A DNA stretch of 64,000 bases from contig NC_087108.1 of assembly GCF_963855985.1 (NCBI RefSeq), positions 10,186,001-10,250,000 of the forward strand. Direction: 5' to 3'. The position numbers and the translations under genes are program-made. Source of the stretch: Ostrinia nubilalis. Taxonomy: Eukaryota; Arthropoda; Insecta; Lepidoptera; Crambidae. Positions 1 through 11,458 of this stretch are shown here, piece after piece (positions within the stretch are counted from its first letter, which is position 1; every line of letters starts with the position of its first letter). The notes below the pieces were generated by a model. It saw only the letters and a list, made by a program, of their open reading frames with translations, was not told the origin of the DNA and did not search any database.

Positions 1-380
1 TCACGACATTGGCTCTGATCGGATTCATCTACCCGCTCTTATGTTATAACGACATAAAACGAGATAAAACTTACCAAATTCAAAATAAATCACTCGAAAA
101 TTCGCCACCACAACAAAACAAAACTAACAGCAAACAAACAAGCGAGCGAATCACGACATTGGCTCTGATCGGATTCATTCATTCATTCAACGCGCCGAAC
201 ATGACCGATAACAGCGCGGAAACTCCCGAATGCACATTCGGTTTCGGTCGTAGTTTCGGCAAGTTTGCCGCCGAAAACGAAACTAAACCGAAACTCGTGT
301 TTTTACCGAAACTCAACCGAAAACGAAACCGAAACCGAACATTCGGTCGGACACTACAAACAAACTGTTGGCTGGACGGG
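1..380. repeat. Partial repeat cut by window edge, with a 28-nt direct repeat and CGGTTT-rich tract
   Basis: Positions 1-28 recur exactly at 151-178, 150 bp apart. From about 230 to 350 the sequence is a run of degenerate CCGAAAC/CGGTTTC motifs in both orientations, as seen in the subterminal parts of some DNA transposons. An open frame crosses this stretch but has no ATG start and a low-complexity product, so I do not call a gene. The left end of the element is outside the window. Confidence 0.4.
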
Positions 381-749
381 TAACCTTTCTGATAACGGCA
401 TTACATACGAGTTAATGGTAAAATTCTAGATTTTTGCTCCAAATTTCACGGTTATACAGGCTGATAACACGGCCATCTTGGAAATTAAAAACATATTTGC
501 GCGGGATGGATGGGAGATGGAACTGTCATTATTGAGGTTATTGGTTGTCTGTGACAGCTATTGTTGAAAGATTGGAATAAGAGATGTGCTTACCTACTAA
601 TTCTAGATTATATTGATCTACTTTACTTTGGAATCGCGTTTGATATTATCAGCTTCATCATGACAGAGATAAAATTTTAATTCCTGTAATATCATTACAG
701 GCAACAATTTTTATTAAAAGCTTGTGAAAAAAGGCGAGTTATTTACTTA
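381..749. other. AT-rich intergenic, nothing recognised
   Basis: No open frame with splice signals, no inverted repeat and no known repeat was seen here. The stretch ends in ACTTA (745-749), the left target duplication of the next element. Confidence 0.4.
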
Positions 750-1820
750 GGGGAGAGGGGGGCAGCTTTGGACAGGGGCAGCTTAGAACAAATGAATTTA
801 AAAATCACTGGTTTAGGCTACAATGGTATAAATCATAATTTATATTGCCAGCACTAATGCGCATAGCCGTCACATCTCATTTTTAATATCTAACTGTAGG
901 TTAACCGGCAAAAGTGGTTTTTTGTTTTTGACTGCCAATTTCGCACTTTTTTATTTTGGTTCTAAGGATTTTGTGGACGTAGTTTTATAAAATAGTAAGT
1001 GGTTTGTTTACTAATGGAAGTTTAAATAGTTTCAATGAAGATTTGATAAGAAATTGCGATATAAAAGTATGTTCCGCTATAAAATTTATGTTTTTTTCTG
1101 GAAATATACCCATGGGGCAGCTTTGAACGAAATGGTTGGGGCACCTTTGAACTTTATAAATTTTCTTTTTTAAGTGGTATTATGAAACCTTAAGTTTTCT
1201 AATACTTCGTAGAAGGTTTTTACATAAAAAATAAGCAGATTGCTTTACTGTGACAGATAAAATTTCAAGCTGGGTGAAGTCCGGGCAAAAGCTAGTTTTA
1301 TTAGTTGATTGATATTTTTTAAATTATGCAGTTTTGTCTTTGATGTGTCATTAAACAGAAAGTTTATTAGTATTTAGTTAATTGATATATCTTATTTTTA
1401 CTTTTTTTTTAATAATATCACTAAGTTTTGTGTTACTTTGTACAGAGTGATGTAAAATAAAATAAACATGTTAAATTGATCCCAAATGACACTGATCATT
1501 TAAAATATTGTTTATTAATTATTTTAAAAATACACATTCATAAATATTCAGTTTTATTTCATTGAAAAAAATACTAATTCAAAACTGCCCCAGGCGTGTT
1601 CAAGGCTGCCCCGACTACGGGGCAGTTTTGAACGTTTACAGGTCTGTGCAAAAATCTAAATATCTTAATAAGCGTTCATGAATAATTAAGAAGAACATCA
1701 TTATTTTGTTGTGTGATAACCATGACCTCTATCTAGGAAGAAAAAATTAATGAACTCGTTCAAATTTGGAAGATATTTAATAAAGAATGAAAATTGTTCA
1801 AAACTGCCCCCCTCTCCCCT
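750..1820. mobile_element. Non-autonomous DNA element with GGGGAGAGGGGGGCAG inverted ends and 5-bp ACTTA target duplication
   Basis: The left end (750-770) and the right end (about 1800-1820) are inverted copies beginning GGGGAGAGGGGGGCAG. ACTTA lies immediately outside both ends (745-749 and 1821-1825). Inside, the motif GGGGCAG(C/T)TTTGAAC recurs in both orientations near 776, 1114, 1132, 1590, 1618 and the right end. There is no coding capacity. The superfamily is not clear from ends and duplication length alone. Confidence 0.7.
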
Positions 1821-1825
1821 ACTTA

Positions 1826-2692
1826 ATGTAAGTAATATATTTTTATGTTGTATGAAGGAGCTTTCATGATCATACAGTTAAAACCTACAAAACTATTACC
1901 TACAAAAAGATCGAAATACACGCTGACAAAGTCGCATCAAACGCTAGTTGTCATTTAAGACAAACTAACTATTATACTATTTTGAGGTTTACCGTTACCG
2001 CTAACAATTTCAATTTGCGGTTTGTCGTATCAACCACAGATAAGAAATTGGCACTTGATACATTCCGATGACAAAGGGATCCAATTATTAATCGTTATAT
2101 TTCAATTAAGTACCTACGAATAGATAGATATGTACTTACAGTATTTTTTGCTATTATTTAGTTAAACAATAAAATGTTTATTTGAAAACGATTCTACTAA
2201 TCGTTTTCTGTATAATCGATTCTTATTTCAATTGTATTGTCAATCGATTCTCGTGTGAAATTATTTGCGGTTATGAAATTATTGAAATGCCATCGATTAT
2301 AATGATTTGTAAAGCTTATGTTTATGTTTGTTTTATTTTATTACATATTGCACAATGATCTGTAGACGATGGATTATTTATATGACGTGAAAGTTTTGTA
2401 GAAAGTAAAGAGTCGTACAAAGACTTCTAATTTTATAGAGAGGTTGTGCTGAATTTTCTGTGACACAGTGTTTATTCTAAACAGCTTATCTAATAATGAA
2501 GAATCAGAGATTTTATTTTTTATTTTATTTTATTGAGAAAACCAACAGCGTATTTATACAAAATATAAAGAGATAAAATATAAAAAAGTAAAGTTACGAT
2601 AAACGACTCTACCTACGCCTAGTACTATGCCCATTGCCCACAAGTCCTAACAACTAGTTCGATTCCCGTTGACAGATAATGATACTTTAGGG
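1826..2692. other. AT-rich intergenic, with possible tRNA-like SINE relic near 2640-2680
   Basis: The stretch is mostly AT-rich with no coding signal. At about 2655-2668 the plus strand reads AGTTCGATTCCC, close to a tRNA B box. It is flanked by unremarkable sequence, so it may be a decayed SINE head, but no full tRNA fold is visible. Confidence 0.3.
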
Positions 2693-2966
2693 CAGTGTTT
2701 TTCAACCTTTTCCATGACACGACCCCCCCCCTAGTATGAAAAAAAAATAATCTGCTCGCTTTTTTCATGCTTGTTACCAAGATGTTGTAGGAACCGAATA
2801 ATTCAATCCATACAATATTTATGCATTTGCTCAATTAGATTTCGGATAAATCTATCTTTATAACTTTACTGTTTTTATTACTGAGGTAGATTTTAGGACC
2901 TCCTACGACCCCCCTATAGAGGCTTGGCGACCCTCCCGGTCGAGATCCACAGGTTGTAAAACTCTG
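2693..2966. mobile_element. hAT-like MITE, old copy
   Basis: The left end CAGTGTTTTTCAACC and the right end GGTTGTAAAACTCTG are near-perfect inverted repeats of the CAGTG-type hAT terminus. The flanking 8-mers are CTTTAGGG on the left and CTGTAGAG on the right, matching at 6 of 8 positions, so the target duplication has decayed. The interior holds C-rich CGACCCCC blocks near both ends and no coding sequence. Confidence 0.65.
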
Positions 2967-4359
2967 CTGTAGAGGATTAGTAACGCGCTAGTTCATCATA
3001 GCATCATAATAATTCCAAATTGTTTAAAAAACACGCACTAACCAAACTCTACGAAACACAACTATGTTGGATAACGCAAAAATAAGTCCCACCCACGAAC
3101 TGTTTAAAATTAACTTAAACCAGTTTTAACTTAACTTAAAAAGCAATAACCACGGACTATAACTTCCATAATGCATGCTTGTGGTTTATAATAAGTCTGA
3201 TTTCAATCAAAATATTTGCTTCCTTAATTAACAGTAATTAGATTTTTGATAACAATAACTTGTAATTTTACGTGCTTTGTTTAACTGGTTCTAATACATC
3301 TTCATCAGAATCATTAAATTGCTCATTGTTATTATTATTAATCATTTAATAGAGTAGGTAAATATTTAAATACCTATTTAATTTAATTTACTTTTAATTA
3401 TTTTTAAATGGGTCGACTAGAGGTCGTTGGCATTATGTGCACGCCATATCTTATTTTAGGCAGGAAGGGGATTATTTTAAAGAGTTTTTCACAAGAAATA
3501 ACTACTTTAGATTTACTGTATAAATGTAACTAAATGACTGACCATGACCATAATATACTATGTAAGTGACTAAAGTAGGGAACGGCATTCCAGTATAAAA
3601 CAACACTTGAATTTTCAAGTAGTGATAATAGGTTTTCTTTCAAATTTATTTTATAAAAGTTGTTAGAGTAGTAGAGAATTAAAGGCGACCAGCCAGATGA
3701 AAGTGAAATGTACCATCAACTCTATCATTTTTATCTTTACAGCAAGCTGAATTGGGTAGTCCCTATTAGTAGCCCCATAAGCATCTAAATCAAAACTCAT
3801 ATAACATAACTACGACTGTACAATAAACATTGTTATACCTTCTTTAAGTCGTTTGTAATAGAGTTCAAAATCTTGTTAATTTATTCTGTGCAAGAGTTCG
3901 CGGTTGAGGTAACCCACATGGTATTGTTCTTGATATTAAAAACAAAAGTAAATCTGCCCCAAATGCCCCAATGCTTTACTTTTCTTACTCATGCTCTACA
4001 TTTTTAAATGTTATTTAAATTATTGTTCTTTTTATTATAACAAGCTCTGTAAAAAGTTTCTAAAACACAACCTCTTTACCTATTCAATGAGTATGTGTAT
4101 AATATGAGGAATTGAGGAAGTTTGTACTTCTACAATTTCACGGTCTTGAATCCATTATTTTTAAAACCACTCTTATTTTGCTAAAAATAAAGAGATCTCA
4201 AACTTAGCTACTAGCGATGCGCTTGCGTGAAGGACCTCTGCTCAAAAACAAAACACAATCAACAAACAACACGCAACTACATAATAATATCTAATAATAA
4301 CATCTTACCTTAAAACATTAAAATTCCAAATGTACCTACATGCATCCTTGTGATTGCAG
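2967..4359. other. AT-rich intergenic, nothing recognised
   Basis: There is long AT-rich sequence with short homopolymer runs. I saw no inverted-repeat element, no SINE and no open frame with splice sites. Confidence 0.4.
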
Positions 4360-4503
4360 GTGTGCTTCCTTAACAGGGGCCTTGTCCTTTCAAAGGCAGA
4401 GCCGCAAATGTTTAAGGAAGACATGCAATACTTATTTAGGCATCTAATGCAATTTACAAATGGCCAAAAATTAATACAAATCGCACTTTCATTCCATAAT
4501 CGT
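4360..4503 (+). CDS. Possible orphan internal exon, unidentified
   Basis: A 144-nt stretch stays open in one frame between a good acceptor (TGATTGCAG before 4360) and a strong donor (GTAAGTA at 4504). It would encode 48 residues and leave phase 0 at both ends. The peptide starts VCFLNRGLVLSKAEP and continues through MFKEDMQYLF to FHNR. Its mixed composition looks protein-like rather than repeat-like. I do not recognise the family and found no neighbouring exon that joins to it. It could be an exon of a gene spread over this region, a relic, or chance. An antisense open frame over the same bases looks like a shadow. Confidence 0.3.
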
Positions 4504-4624
4504 GTAAGTATTACCACGACACCATGTGGAGTGGCATGGCATACCTTTTCGCTAACATTGTAAAACTTGTATAATTTAGTTACCTAATTTTGTATGATGA
4601 TACTGAATAAATCTTTTTTCTTTG

Positions 4625-4795
4625 TTTTTTTTTTATTATACCCACAACTTGGGACGAGGTAAAAGCGAAGGAGAAAAACCAGCTTCACTTGGAATCTTCA
4701 AAGCTCTACCATGCACCCGCTGGGAATCGAAACTGGAACCTATGAGTCTGAGAAGGTAGGTTTCACCATTGGGCCATAGACGCCGCAGAGTTCTT
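4625..4795 (-). mobile_element. tRNA-derived SINE
   Basis: Read on the minus strand, this begins with a tRNA-like head: an A-box-like TGGCCCAATGG and a B-box-like GTTTCGATTCCC followed by AGCGGG. A short body follows, then a tail GGGTATAATAAAAAAAAAAC. This is the layout of a tRNA-headed insect SINE rather than a tRNA gene, because the head is degenerate and continues into a SINE body. Confidence 0.6.
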
Positions 4796-6060
4796 CCTTT
4801 TGAGGTTGTCGGTCCATCGAGCAGGTCATGTCATAGATCTCAAGTTTTGAGCATATTTTCAGGACTCTATCTGGGGTGGGTACGTCTTCGAACATAGAGC
4901 TTATTTAACTTATCCAGTTTATTTCTGCCTGTAGCAGGATGTCCATCTTTTAGGCGGTCTTCCATAACTTCCATTGCCGCGGTTGTCATTTCGGGGTCTC
5001 CATTCCAAGGTATTTCTGGCCCAAGGATCAATTTTCATTTCAGTCTTTAATATCAATGCAAGCCGTAAATAAATTACCAACCATATAACACTATTTAAGA
5101 TAATCGTGCGCATGATTTCTGATGCAATTACGACATCGCTCTGCAAATATTTAAGTCGAGCGCTCAAATTTTCTGCTTTGGTTCATTGCACAAGCTTATT
5201 TGGGTATTCGTCGTGCAAATGTAGACTTAAGCAATACCGAACTATAGTTTTGTTAATGCTCATGCCAATTTCCGAAAACGGTAGGAGTATTGGGTCATAT
5301 TAATGCACGTTTTATGTATTTAAATTGCCAGTATTCGGTCTGAGTCGTTTAGATAATGGGAGTACCTATGCATATTAGAGTACACTTGCATTTTAGATTA
5401 GGCTATTATAGCATCATTGTAGAGCTAGTTTGAGGTTGATAGAGACTCATTGGGAGGAATGTAAAGCCAGTTTTAGGCAAACAGTTGTTCCTCAGTCTGT
5501 TTACAGGCTTATTAGTAGAGACACGATTAAACAGACGTAGAGTTTAGATGAAATCCCTAAGAGTAATGAGTCTGAAGTATTCCTCGGAACATTGTTTACG
5601 GTTGTACCAGTTGTACTTCTGAAAATACCTTCCAATTGGCCAATATGCATTATGTTGGACAAAAAGGCTTTCCTCATTTTACACAATGACCGGTCCTGCG
5701 CTGCCCGCGGCCAGGCGCTTCTTTCTATCGACCTTCACCAGGTCATCGGTCCACCGAGTGGGAGGCCTTTATATATTTTTTTTACTTTATTTAAACAGTC
5801 TCGCACTCCGATTCATACCACCTTATATTAAGAACTTACATTTATTAAATAGTATCTTGTAGATACAATAAAAACACTAGTGTTAAATTGCCACTTCAGT
5901 CTTCGCATGTTTCTAGTCAATTACGAGTCCAAATTCGTATCATTACTTTAATCTTATCAAACCACGTCCATTTATAAAACAAAACAACGAATGAAGCAAA
6001 TGGAATCCGCCGCGAAGATGTAAAGTTTAGCGTATAACACTTACCGAAACACCTTCAACT
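4796..6060. other. Intergenic with degenerate LINE/SINE fragments
   Basis: Fragments of the (ATG)n-tailed repeat family occur near 4810-4830 and 5682-5770 (CGGTCCTGCGCTGCCCGC, CATCGGTCCACCGAGTGG), and the same fragments recur near 37735-37800. Otherwise I see nothing coding. Confidence 0.45.
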
Positions 6061-6149
6061 GAAAATGAGTTGTAGCACGCCAGGGGGCTATTCTGATGTC
6101 ACTCGATAAAATGATTGATGCGCTTTGATGATATTTGCCGATTATCAAG

Positions 6150-6262
6150 CTGTAGCAGGAAGGCGCTGGATGTAGGCCGCTACTAGCCGGTCATAAAGGA
6201 AATCATTGTAGAGGCCTATGTTCAGCCGTGGACGTCCTGTAGCTGAAAAGATGATGATGAAG
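6150..6262 (+). mobile_element. (ATG)n-tailed retroelement 3' end (RTE/SINE-like)
   Basis: Contains the block AGGCGCTGGATG, GGAAATCATTGTAGAGGCC, TATGTTCAGC and GGACGTCCTGTAGCTG, followed by GATGATGATG. The same block recurs near 47590-47700, 48785-48895, 56700-56805 and, inverted, near 57370-57480 and 63157-63200. A short microsatellite tail on a conserved 3' end is typical of RTE-type LINEs and SINEs that use them; the family assignment is inference. Confidence 0.55.
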
Positions 6263-6781
6263 CTGAAGTTGTAATAAGTTTCAAGCATTTTAATTATTTG
6301 AAGATAACGTAAGACTAGCAACATCCACGATCATACAAGCACGACCACCTGTCATGAATGTAACAACGACTGAGAAGAAAAATATCTTTTACGCATGTTT
6401 TTTGTTTATTGTGAAAATCAATTTATGAGTGAATAGAATATGAATTTTCTTAAATTTAAAGTTATGCCTTAATTATTTGAAGACTGTAATGTTTACAGCA
6501 GTCGTTTAAAGCTATGGCGACGGCGAGTCAGTAGACAACATTATTCAACTCGCACGCGACATTTATCGTGCATTACCGACGTCGCCTGCATGTGAAAACA
6601 CAATTTATTCGAACACTGTTTTGCTATTACATTTTATTACTCTATTTGTGATGCAACTTCGCCTTGAACTTTCTTCGGAAACAATGAACTGTGTATCGCA
6701 TGATCATGATCATGATTGCATGATGATTACCGCCAAAACTGAAGGAACATGATAAGTAGACCACCAGCTGTTAGATATGAT
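6263..6781. other. AT-rich intergenic, nothing recognised
   Basis: No gene or repeat was recognised. The last 8 bases (6774-6781, GATATGAT) are the left target duplication of the hAT-like element that follows. Confidence 0.4.
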
Positions 6782-7583
6782 TAGGGTTTCTGCTCGAGCT
6801 TTCTCGAACTCGAGAAAACTCGAGAAATTTGGCCTCATTCGAGACGAGAAAAAATTTACCGGAGCTCGAGATTTCTCGAGTTTCGATTTTGAAGCTTTAA
6901 TATTCTTGAAAGCCTATTTTCTTAGACAAAAGTAAGTTTTTAATTATTTAATAGGTTAACGTTGCTTTTAGAATGGCCTAGTCTTTCCTTTTTTAACTGA
7001 TTTGATTTCCAAGTAATGATCTCAATCGAAACTAATAATGTTCACCTACGAGTATGCTATGTTTATTGTTTGTTTAACTGAATGATTTAAAGACCGAAAA
7101 ATTTGTTAACTGTCTGTTAGGTTAGGTACTCTTAAATACGTTTATTCAAGTCGTTATCTTTTCAATTTTTTTTTTATAAATGTAGGTTTATGATCGTAAT
7201 TTTGCTATTAATTTGGACTTGTGTTTTTTGCAAAACAAGTGATTCAATTGTAGCTCCAGATTATTATTATTTATCCTACGTTACGTACCTATTTTGTTCC
7301 TTTAGTTAATTACTAAGTTATGATTATTAGTTTAATAATTATGAAAGATTTTTTTTTTTGTTTCTTTCCTTACCCAAATAAATGGTACTAAATTTTAATA
7401 TTGATTGTTGTGCAATATAAGTAGGTATACTTATTACATTTAAAAACCTGTGTTTTTTATAAAATTTCAACCGATTTCAGCAGTTTTAATTAAAAGACTC
7501 GAGACCCGAGAAAACTCGAGACTTTTGCCTCGAGAATTCCCGAAACTCGAGAAAAAAAATAGGTCGAGAAATCAGAAACCCTA
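6782..7583. mobile_element. hAT-like non-autonomous element with CTCGAG-rich subterminal repeats
   Basis: The termini TAGGGTTTCTG (6782) and CAGAAACCCTA (ending 7583) are perfect inverted repeats. An exact 8-bp duplication GATATGAT flanks both sides (6774-6781 and 7584-7591), the hallmark of hAT insertion. The outer 100 bp of each end is crowded with CTCGAG/CTCGAGAAA motifs in both orientations, which could be transposase-binding repeats. The middle is AT-rich and non-coding. The exact duplication suggests a fairly recent insertion. Confidence 0.85.
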
Positions 7584-7759
7584 GATATGATCATTAGCCA
7601 TATATTTCTAGAGGGCATTTAATTTAACATTTGACCTCCGAAGGGCGGAGTATTAAGTTAGGTAACCTTATAAAGGTGAGTAATACGAAATCTAACAATG
7701 AATAACCAACTTTCTCTTTTGATTTACTAGTAAAGGTTTTATTGGCTATTCAAATTCAA

Positions 7760-7905
7760 ATAGTTTAAACACTACATAGGCCCTTACTAGGGCATTTATA
7801 CACGTCCCAAATATAGCTTGCCCTACCACCACTTCGGGAAAACATATGGGCTGGTGCTGAGAAGTGGCGGAAAAAACTCTATCACCTTGGTTCACACACA
7901 GATAG
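7760..7905 (+). repeat. Dispersed Lepidoptera-type repeat (CACGTCCCAAATA family), copy 1
   Basis: Shares the blocks ACACGTCCCAAATA, CCACCACTTC, CATA(A)TGGGCTGG and GAGAAGTGGCGG with 8830-8945 in the same orientation. The open frame that crosses it from 7818 has no ATG start and is taken as chance. Confidence 0.5.
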
Positions 7906-8505
7906 ATGCCACCCATAACCATAGAGCATACATTTTTTTCTTTAGCATTATGCCATCATCATCCATCAGCAGTTTATTTCTCCACTGCAGCTCTGCAGGA
8001 GCACAGAGGCAGAAGGAAGATTTTTTTTATATTAGTGCTACTGAAATGCACTTGCAACTAGTTCTAGAGGTTTACTCCATAGAAGGAAGGTTTGGCCCTA
8101 CACTCTCCACCCTGGCCAGACGGGTTGAGGAGGCTTGTCCCCCTAGACAAGTTACAAAACGTGATATTTTTCGATTCCAAATAGCTTCATGAAGCGAATT
8201 AACTTCATACAAAAAACGCGTGAGGGACGCGATTTCAGAATTAAGACTGTCACGTTTTATACCTTGCCTAGTTATGAAAGTTTTTATAGATACCGAATCT
8301 TTTCTCATTAACTTAATACTACGTGGAAATACCTAATACACTAAAAATATGTTTACTAACATCTGTAATTGACCGAAAAGCGGTCAACGGTCAACAAAGT
8401 CGCGGACAGACTTTAGTGAATAAATAAATGTCGTAAATATAAGTACGAAAGCCTCAGTGAATGTTATAAAACGTTTTGAAAGTCAGTACAAAAGCTAGAA
8501 ATAAA
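7906..8505. other. Intergenic and possible 5' leader of the 8506 exon
   Basis: Near 8085-8145 is another repeat fragment (CTCCACCCTGGCCAGACGGG), also found near 47280 and 48440. From about 8370 to 8505 the sequence is unremarkable and could be a leader for the ATG at 8506. No TATA box was seen. Confidence 0.3.
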
Positions 8506-8632
8506 ATGCAAAGCAAATACCCAGCTAAACAAATTAAAAGAAGATCCGCGGTAAATGTCAAGGTGAACGGCGAGAATCGGCAAGATGTCGTTGCTAAAAC
8601 AAAAATTGCGCGTAATATCGGCGCCGGAGCAG
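8506..8632 (+). CDS. Possible first coding exon, unidentified basic protein
   Basis: From the ATG at 8506 the frame is open for 42 codons to a possible donor (GGAGCAG then GTATAG, 8633). The peptide begins MQSKYPAKQIKRRSAVNVKV and is rich in K and R. Its base composition is less AT-biased than the surroundings, and the CGGCGAGAATCGG and GGCGCCGGAGC patches look coding. The open frame without splicing would end at 8667 after 54 residues. I do not recognise the protein and could not find its next exon. It may be the first exon of a plus-strand gene with distant exons, or spurious. Confidence 0.3.
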
Positions 8633-8814
8633 GTATAGGTTGGCTCGCATCTGCCGGTGATCATTAAACGTTGAATCAACAGATACTTAATACATGCTTA
8701 TTTTAGTCACAGATTGACTAACATTACTAATGGGCAGAAAATACTATTAATACGTCTTCTCAAAGCCTAGACTTTAGGTTACCTACGTTTTCTAATGTGG
8801 GTAAATAAAAGTCA

Positions 8815-8945
8815 AAGTCAAAACTTATAAGGCCATTTCTTAGGCTTACACACGTCCCAAATACCACCACTTCAGGACAACATAATGGGCTGGAGCAGAG
8901 AAGTGGCGGTAGAAACTCAGTCACCTTTGCCTTGGTAAAATTGTA
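8815..8945 (+). repeat. Dispersed Lepidoptera-type repeat (CACGTCCCAAATA family), copy 2
   Basis: Second copy of the element at 7760-7905, same orientation, about 1.05 kb apart. Copies differ by small gaps, so they are separate insertions or an old duplication. Confidence 0.5.
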
Positions 8946-9301
8946 ATTTCGCTATCTACGATTCCTTCAGTTAGACTGGAAGTCATAACTTCCTTCCTAC
9001 CAATCTAAAGATTGTTTAATCGTTCTTTCGCTTTCGTAGTTACTTATTCTTTTTATGTGGCAACAAAGAGAAGTTAGCCAGTTCCTCTTTATGAAGAATC
9101 TGAGTGAAGCTCGCTTCTAACCTCGACCTTAACCACTTTCCATCAGGTAAGATACAGGCCTACAGTTTCCTCGTTGTGAATAAAAAAAATAGGAAAAGTC
9201 TATTTCCTCACATTTTTTTTAGAGATGTTAATAAAATAGGTATGCTTATTAACAAAATAGGAGCGGCGCTTGACCTGATAAATAAATTAAACTCTACAAT
9301 A
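8946..9301. other. AT-rich intergenic, nothing recognised
   Basis: No supported gene. The plus-strand open frame here lacks an ATG start and has low-complexity flanks. Confidence 0.35.
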
Positions 9302-10407
9302 CAGTGTGAGTCACGTTAAAGTGCACATATGAAAATAGATGAAACTAGACCTATTTTTATCGACAAAAAACAGGTCAAATTTTTTTTGAGATTTTTTTTA
9401 AATTTTTCATGGAATTTTTTTTCTTCCAATTACTTATTGTAAAGAAAACGTAATAACTTTTGAACTAAGCGGTATATCCTGATAAAATAAAAACAGTAAT
9501 AATGATTAATAACAGGTGATACTAAAAAAAAACATAAAATACACAAAAAAGGCCAACAAATAAAAAAAAAATGATACTTTTTGAAAAAAATCTGCTTTTG
9601 AATTCGTGTTTTTTTGGTTATTTGATAAATTTCTCCAAAAAATGCCCCTATAATAGGTGGTTTTTATAACTTTGTATTATTCTCTATCGTATTACCTTCG
9701 TAAAACTAAAAATCACATGTCTCTATCCCTATCACAACGTCTGCAATGATCGTTTGAACTAAGCCTCTCCGGGCGCGCCATTCAACGCTTCGTTAACAAC
9801 GAAACTAAAAATGGCTCAAGATTTGTAATTTTGATAAAGACAAGTTAGATTTCAAATAAAAACAAAAGATTTCGAAGTAAAATAAGCATTTTAGTTTAAA
9901 TAAAAATTGTCCCTACATGTAGCGGAGAAAAATGTTGTGGCAGGTCTTTGTTCAAACGATCATAGCAAATGTTGTGATAGGGATAGAGACATGCGATTTT
10001 TGGTTTTACAAAGATAATACGATAGAGAATAATACAAAGTAATAAAAACCACCTGTTATAGGGGCATTTTTTGGAGAAATTTAGCAAATAACCAAAAAAA
10101 CACGAATTTAAAAGCAATTTTTTTTCAAAAAGTATCATTTTTTATTATTTGTTTTCATTTTTTGTGTATTTTATGTATTTTTTTAGTATCGCCTGTTATT
10201 TAGCATTATTACTGTTTTTATTTTATCAGGATATACCGCTTAGTTCAAAAGTTATTACGTTTTCTTTACAATAAGTAATTGGAAGAAAAAAAATTCTATA
10301 AAAAATATTAAAAAAAATCTTAAAATTTTTTTGACCTCTTTTTTGTCGATAAAAATAGGTCTAGTTTCATTTATTTTCATATGTACACTTTAACGTGACT
10401 CACACTG
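9302..10407. mobile_element. Large palindromic MITE with CAGTGTGAGTCACG ends and TA target duplication
   Basis: Arms of roughly 450 bp (about 9302-9755 and 9950-10407) are inverted copies around a spacer of about 195 bp. The ends read CAGTGTGAGTCACGTTAAAG and its complement, each preceded by TA, as in Tc1/mariner-type insertions. Arms differ by scattered substitutions and poly-A/T length changes, so the element is not brand new. No coding capacity; open frames inside are AT-rich noise. Confidence 0.75.
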
Positions 10408-11458
10408 TATAATTATTCTCAGATTCCAATCAACCTTAAATCGTCACCATTTAATTCGTGTCAGGAATTTAATCCTTTAGCACACGTTACCCTATCATTA
10501 GCGCGTTGATTTGCTATAGTCTTATGTTTTTTGTTTCTTCTTCATGCGCGTGAGTCGATACAGAGTGGACCAAGCGGCCATTGGAATAGGTATATTGAGT
10601 GTCAAATTGATAATAAATTGTCATGCGCAAGTCTGCAGTGCTGTGGGATTTTAAAAATGGATTCAGAATTGTTGTTGTTGGTTTCTTTCTATGAGATCCG
10701 TATATTTTCCAGTCGAGAAAAAAATAAGTAGGTTTAAAATTCAATAGAGTCAAGAAGCTGAATAGGTATATTACTTTAGGCTTTTTGGCCGTGAGTTCCA
10801 AATGTGATATAATGTGAATCTTAATTAATAAAGTAATAAATATGCCTGTAAATAAGTCCCTATGCGCAGAGCATAGCCTCACAACAACTCAAGGGTGATT
10901 CAAACCATGCTCTACCAGTACCACACGGACCCAGTGCAGATAGCAAATTCTTAAAATGTGCACTAACAGTGTATTGTATAGTCGTCGATATCAGATTCTT
11001 AAATTGATTACCTAATTAAGCTACCAATTAAAAATTACGCAAGATCCGAAGCATCGAAAAATAGAGAGTTAGAATATTGGTCTTCAACTCATAGCAAATA
11101 TACAAACAACGTTGCAAGTTAAACATTGTATCTTATGTAGTTGGAACAGGAGTGATTTTGCAATAAAAATGTATATCTTGATGTGCTTTCGACTATATTA
11201 ACGGTCAGTGAGGGCGATCGACTATGTTTAATATTTATTTAAATTATAATAATATCGTCAAAACTGGAAATTCGAGGTTCAGGTCCGTATTAAGTATCAT
11301 AAGCCGGAGGCCACAGCGAAGGTAGACGATTTAAATGATCTCACGTAGGTTTTAGCCTGTTTAAAGTATTTTTTATTTTTAACTTTGAGTTTTTAAGCCT
11401 ATGCGTTACTTTAGTACTTATTCGTGTATTTTTCATCCCCTGATGTTTAACTTTCCTC
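10408..11458. other. AT-rich intergenic, nothing recognised
   Basis: Contains a pair of overlapping open frames on both strands near 10514-10882 with no splice support or recognisable product. I see no repeat family here. Confidence 0.35.

Noticed and set aside
4700..4795. A second tRNA gene on the minus strand
   Set aside because: The head is degenerate, the acceptor stem does not pair, and it is followed by a SINE-like body and A-rich tail.
9896..10138. Short open frames in the AT-rich palindrome
   Set aside because: They are F/L/Y-rich products of AT bias in a non-autonomous element.
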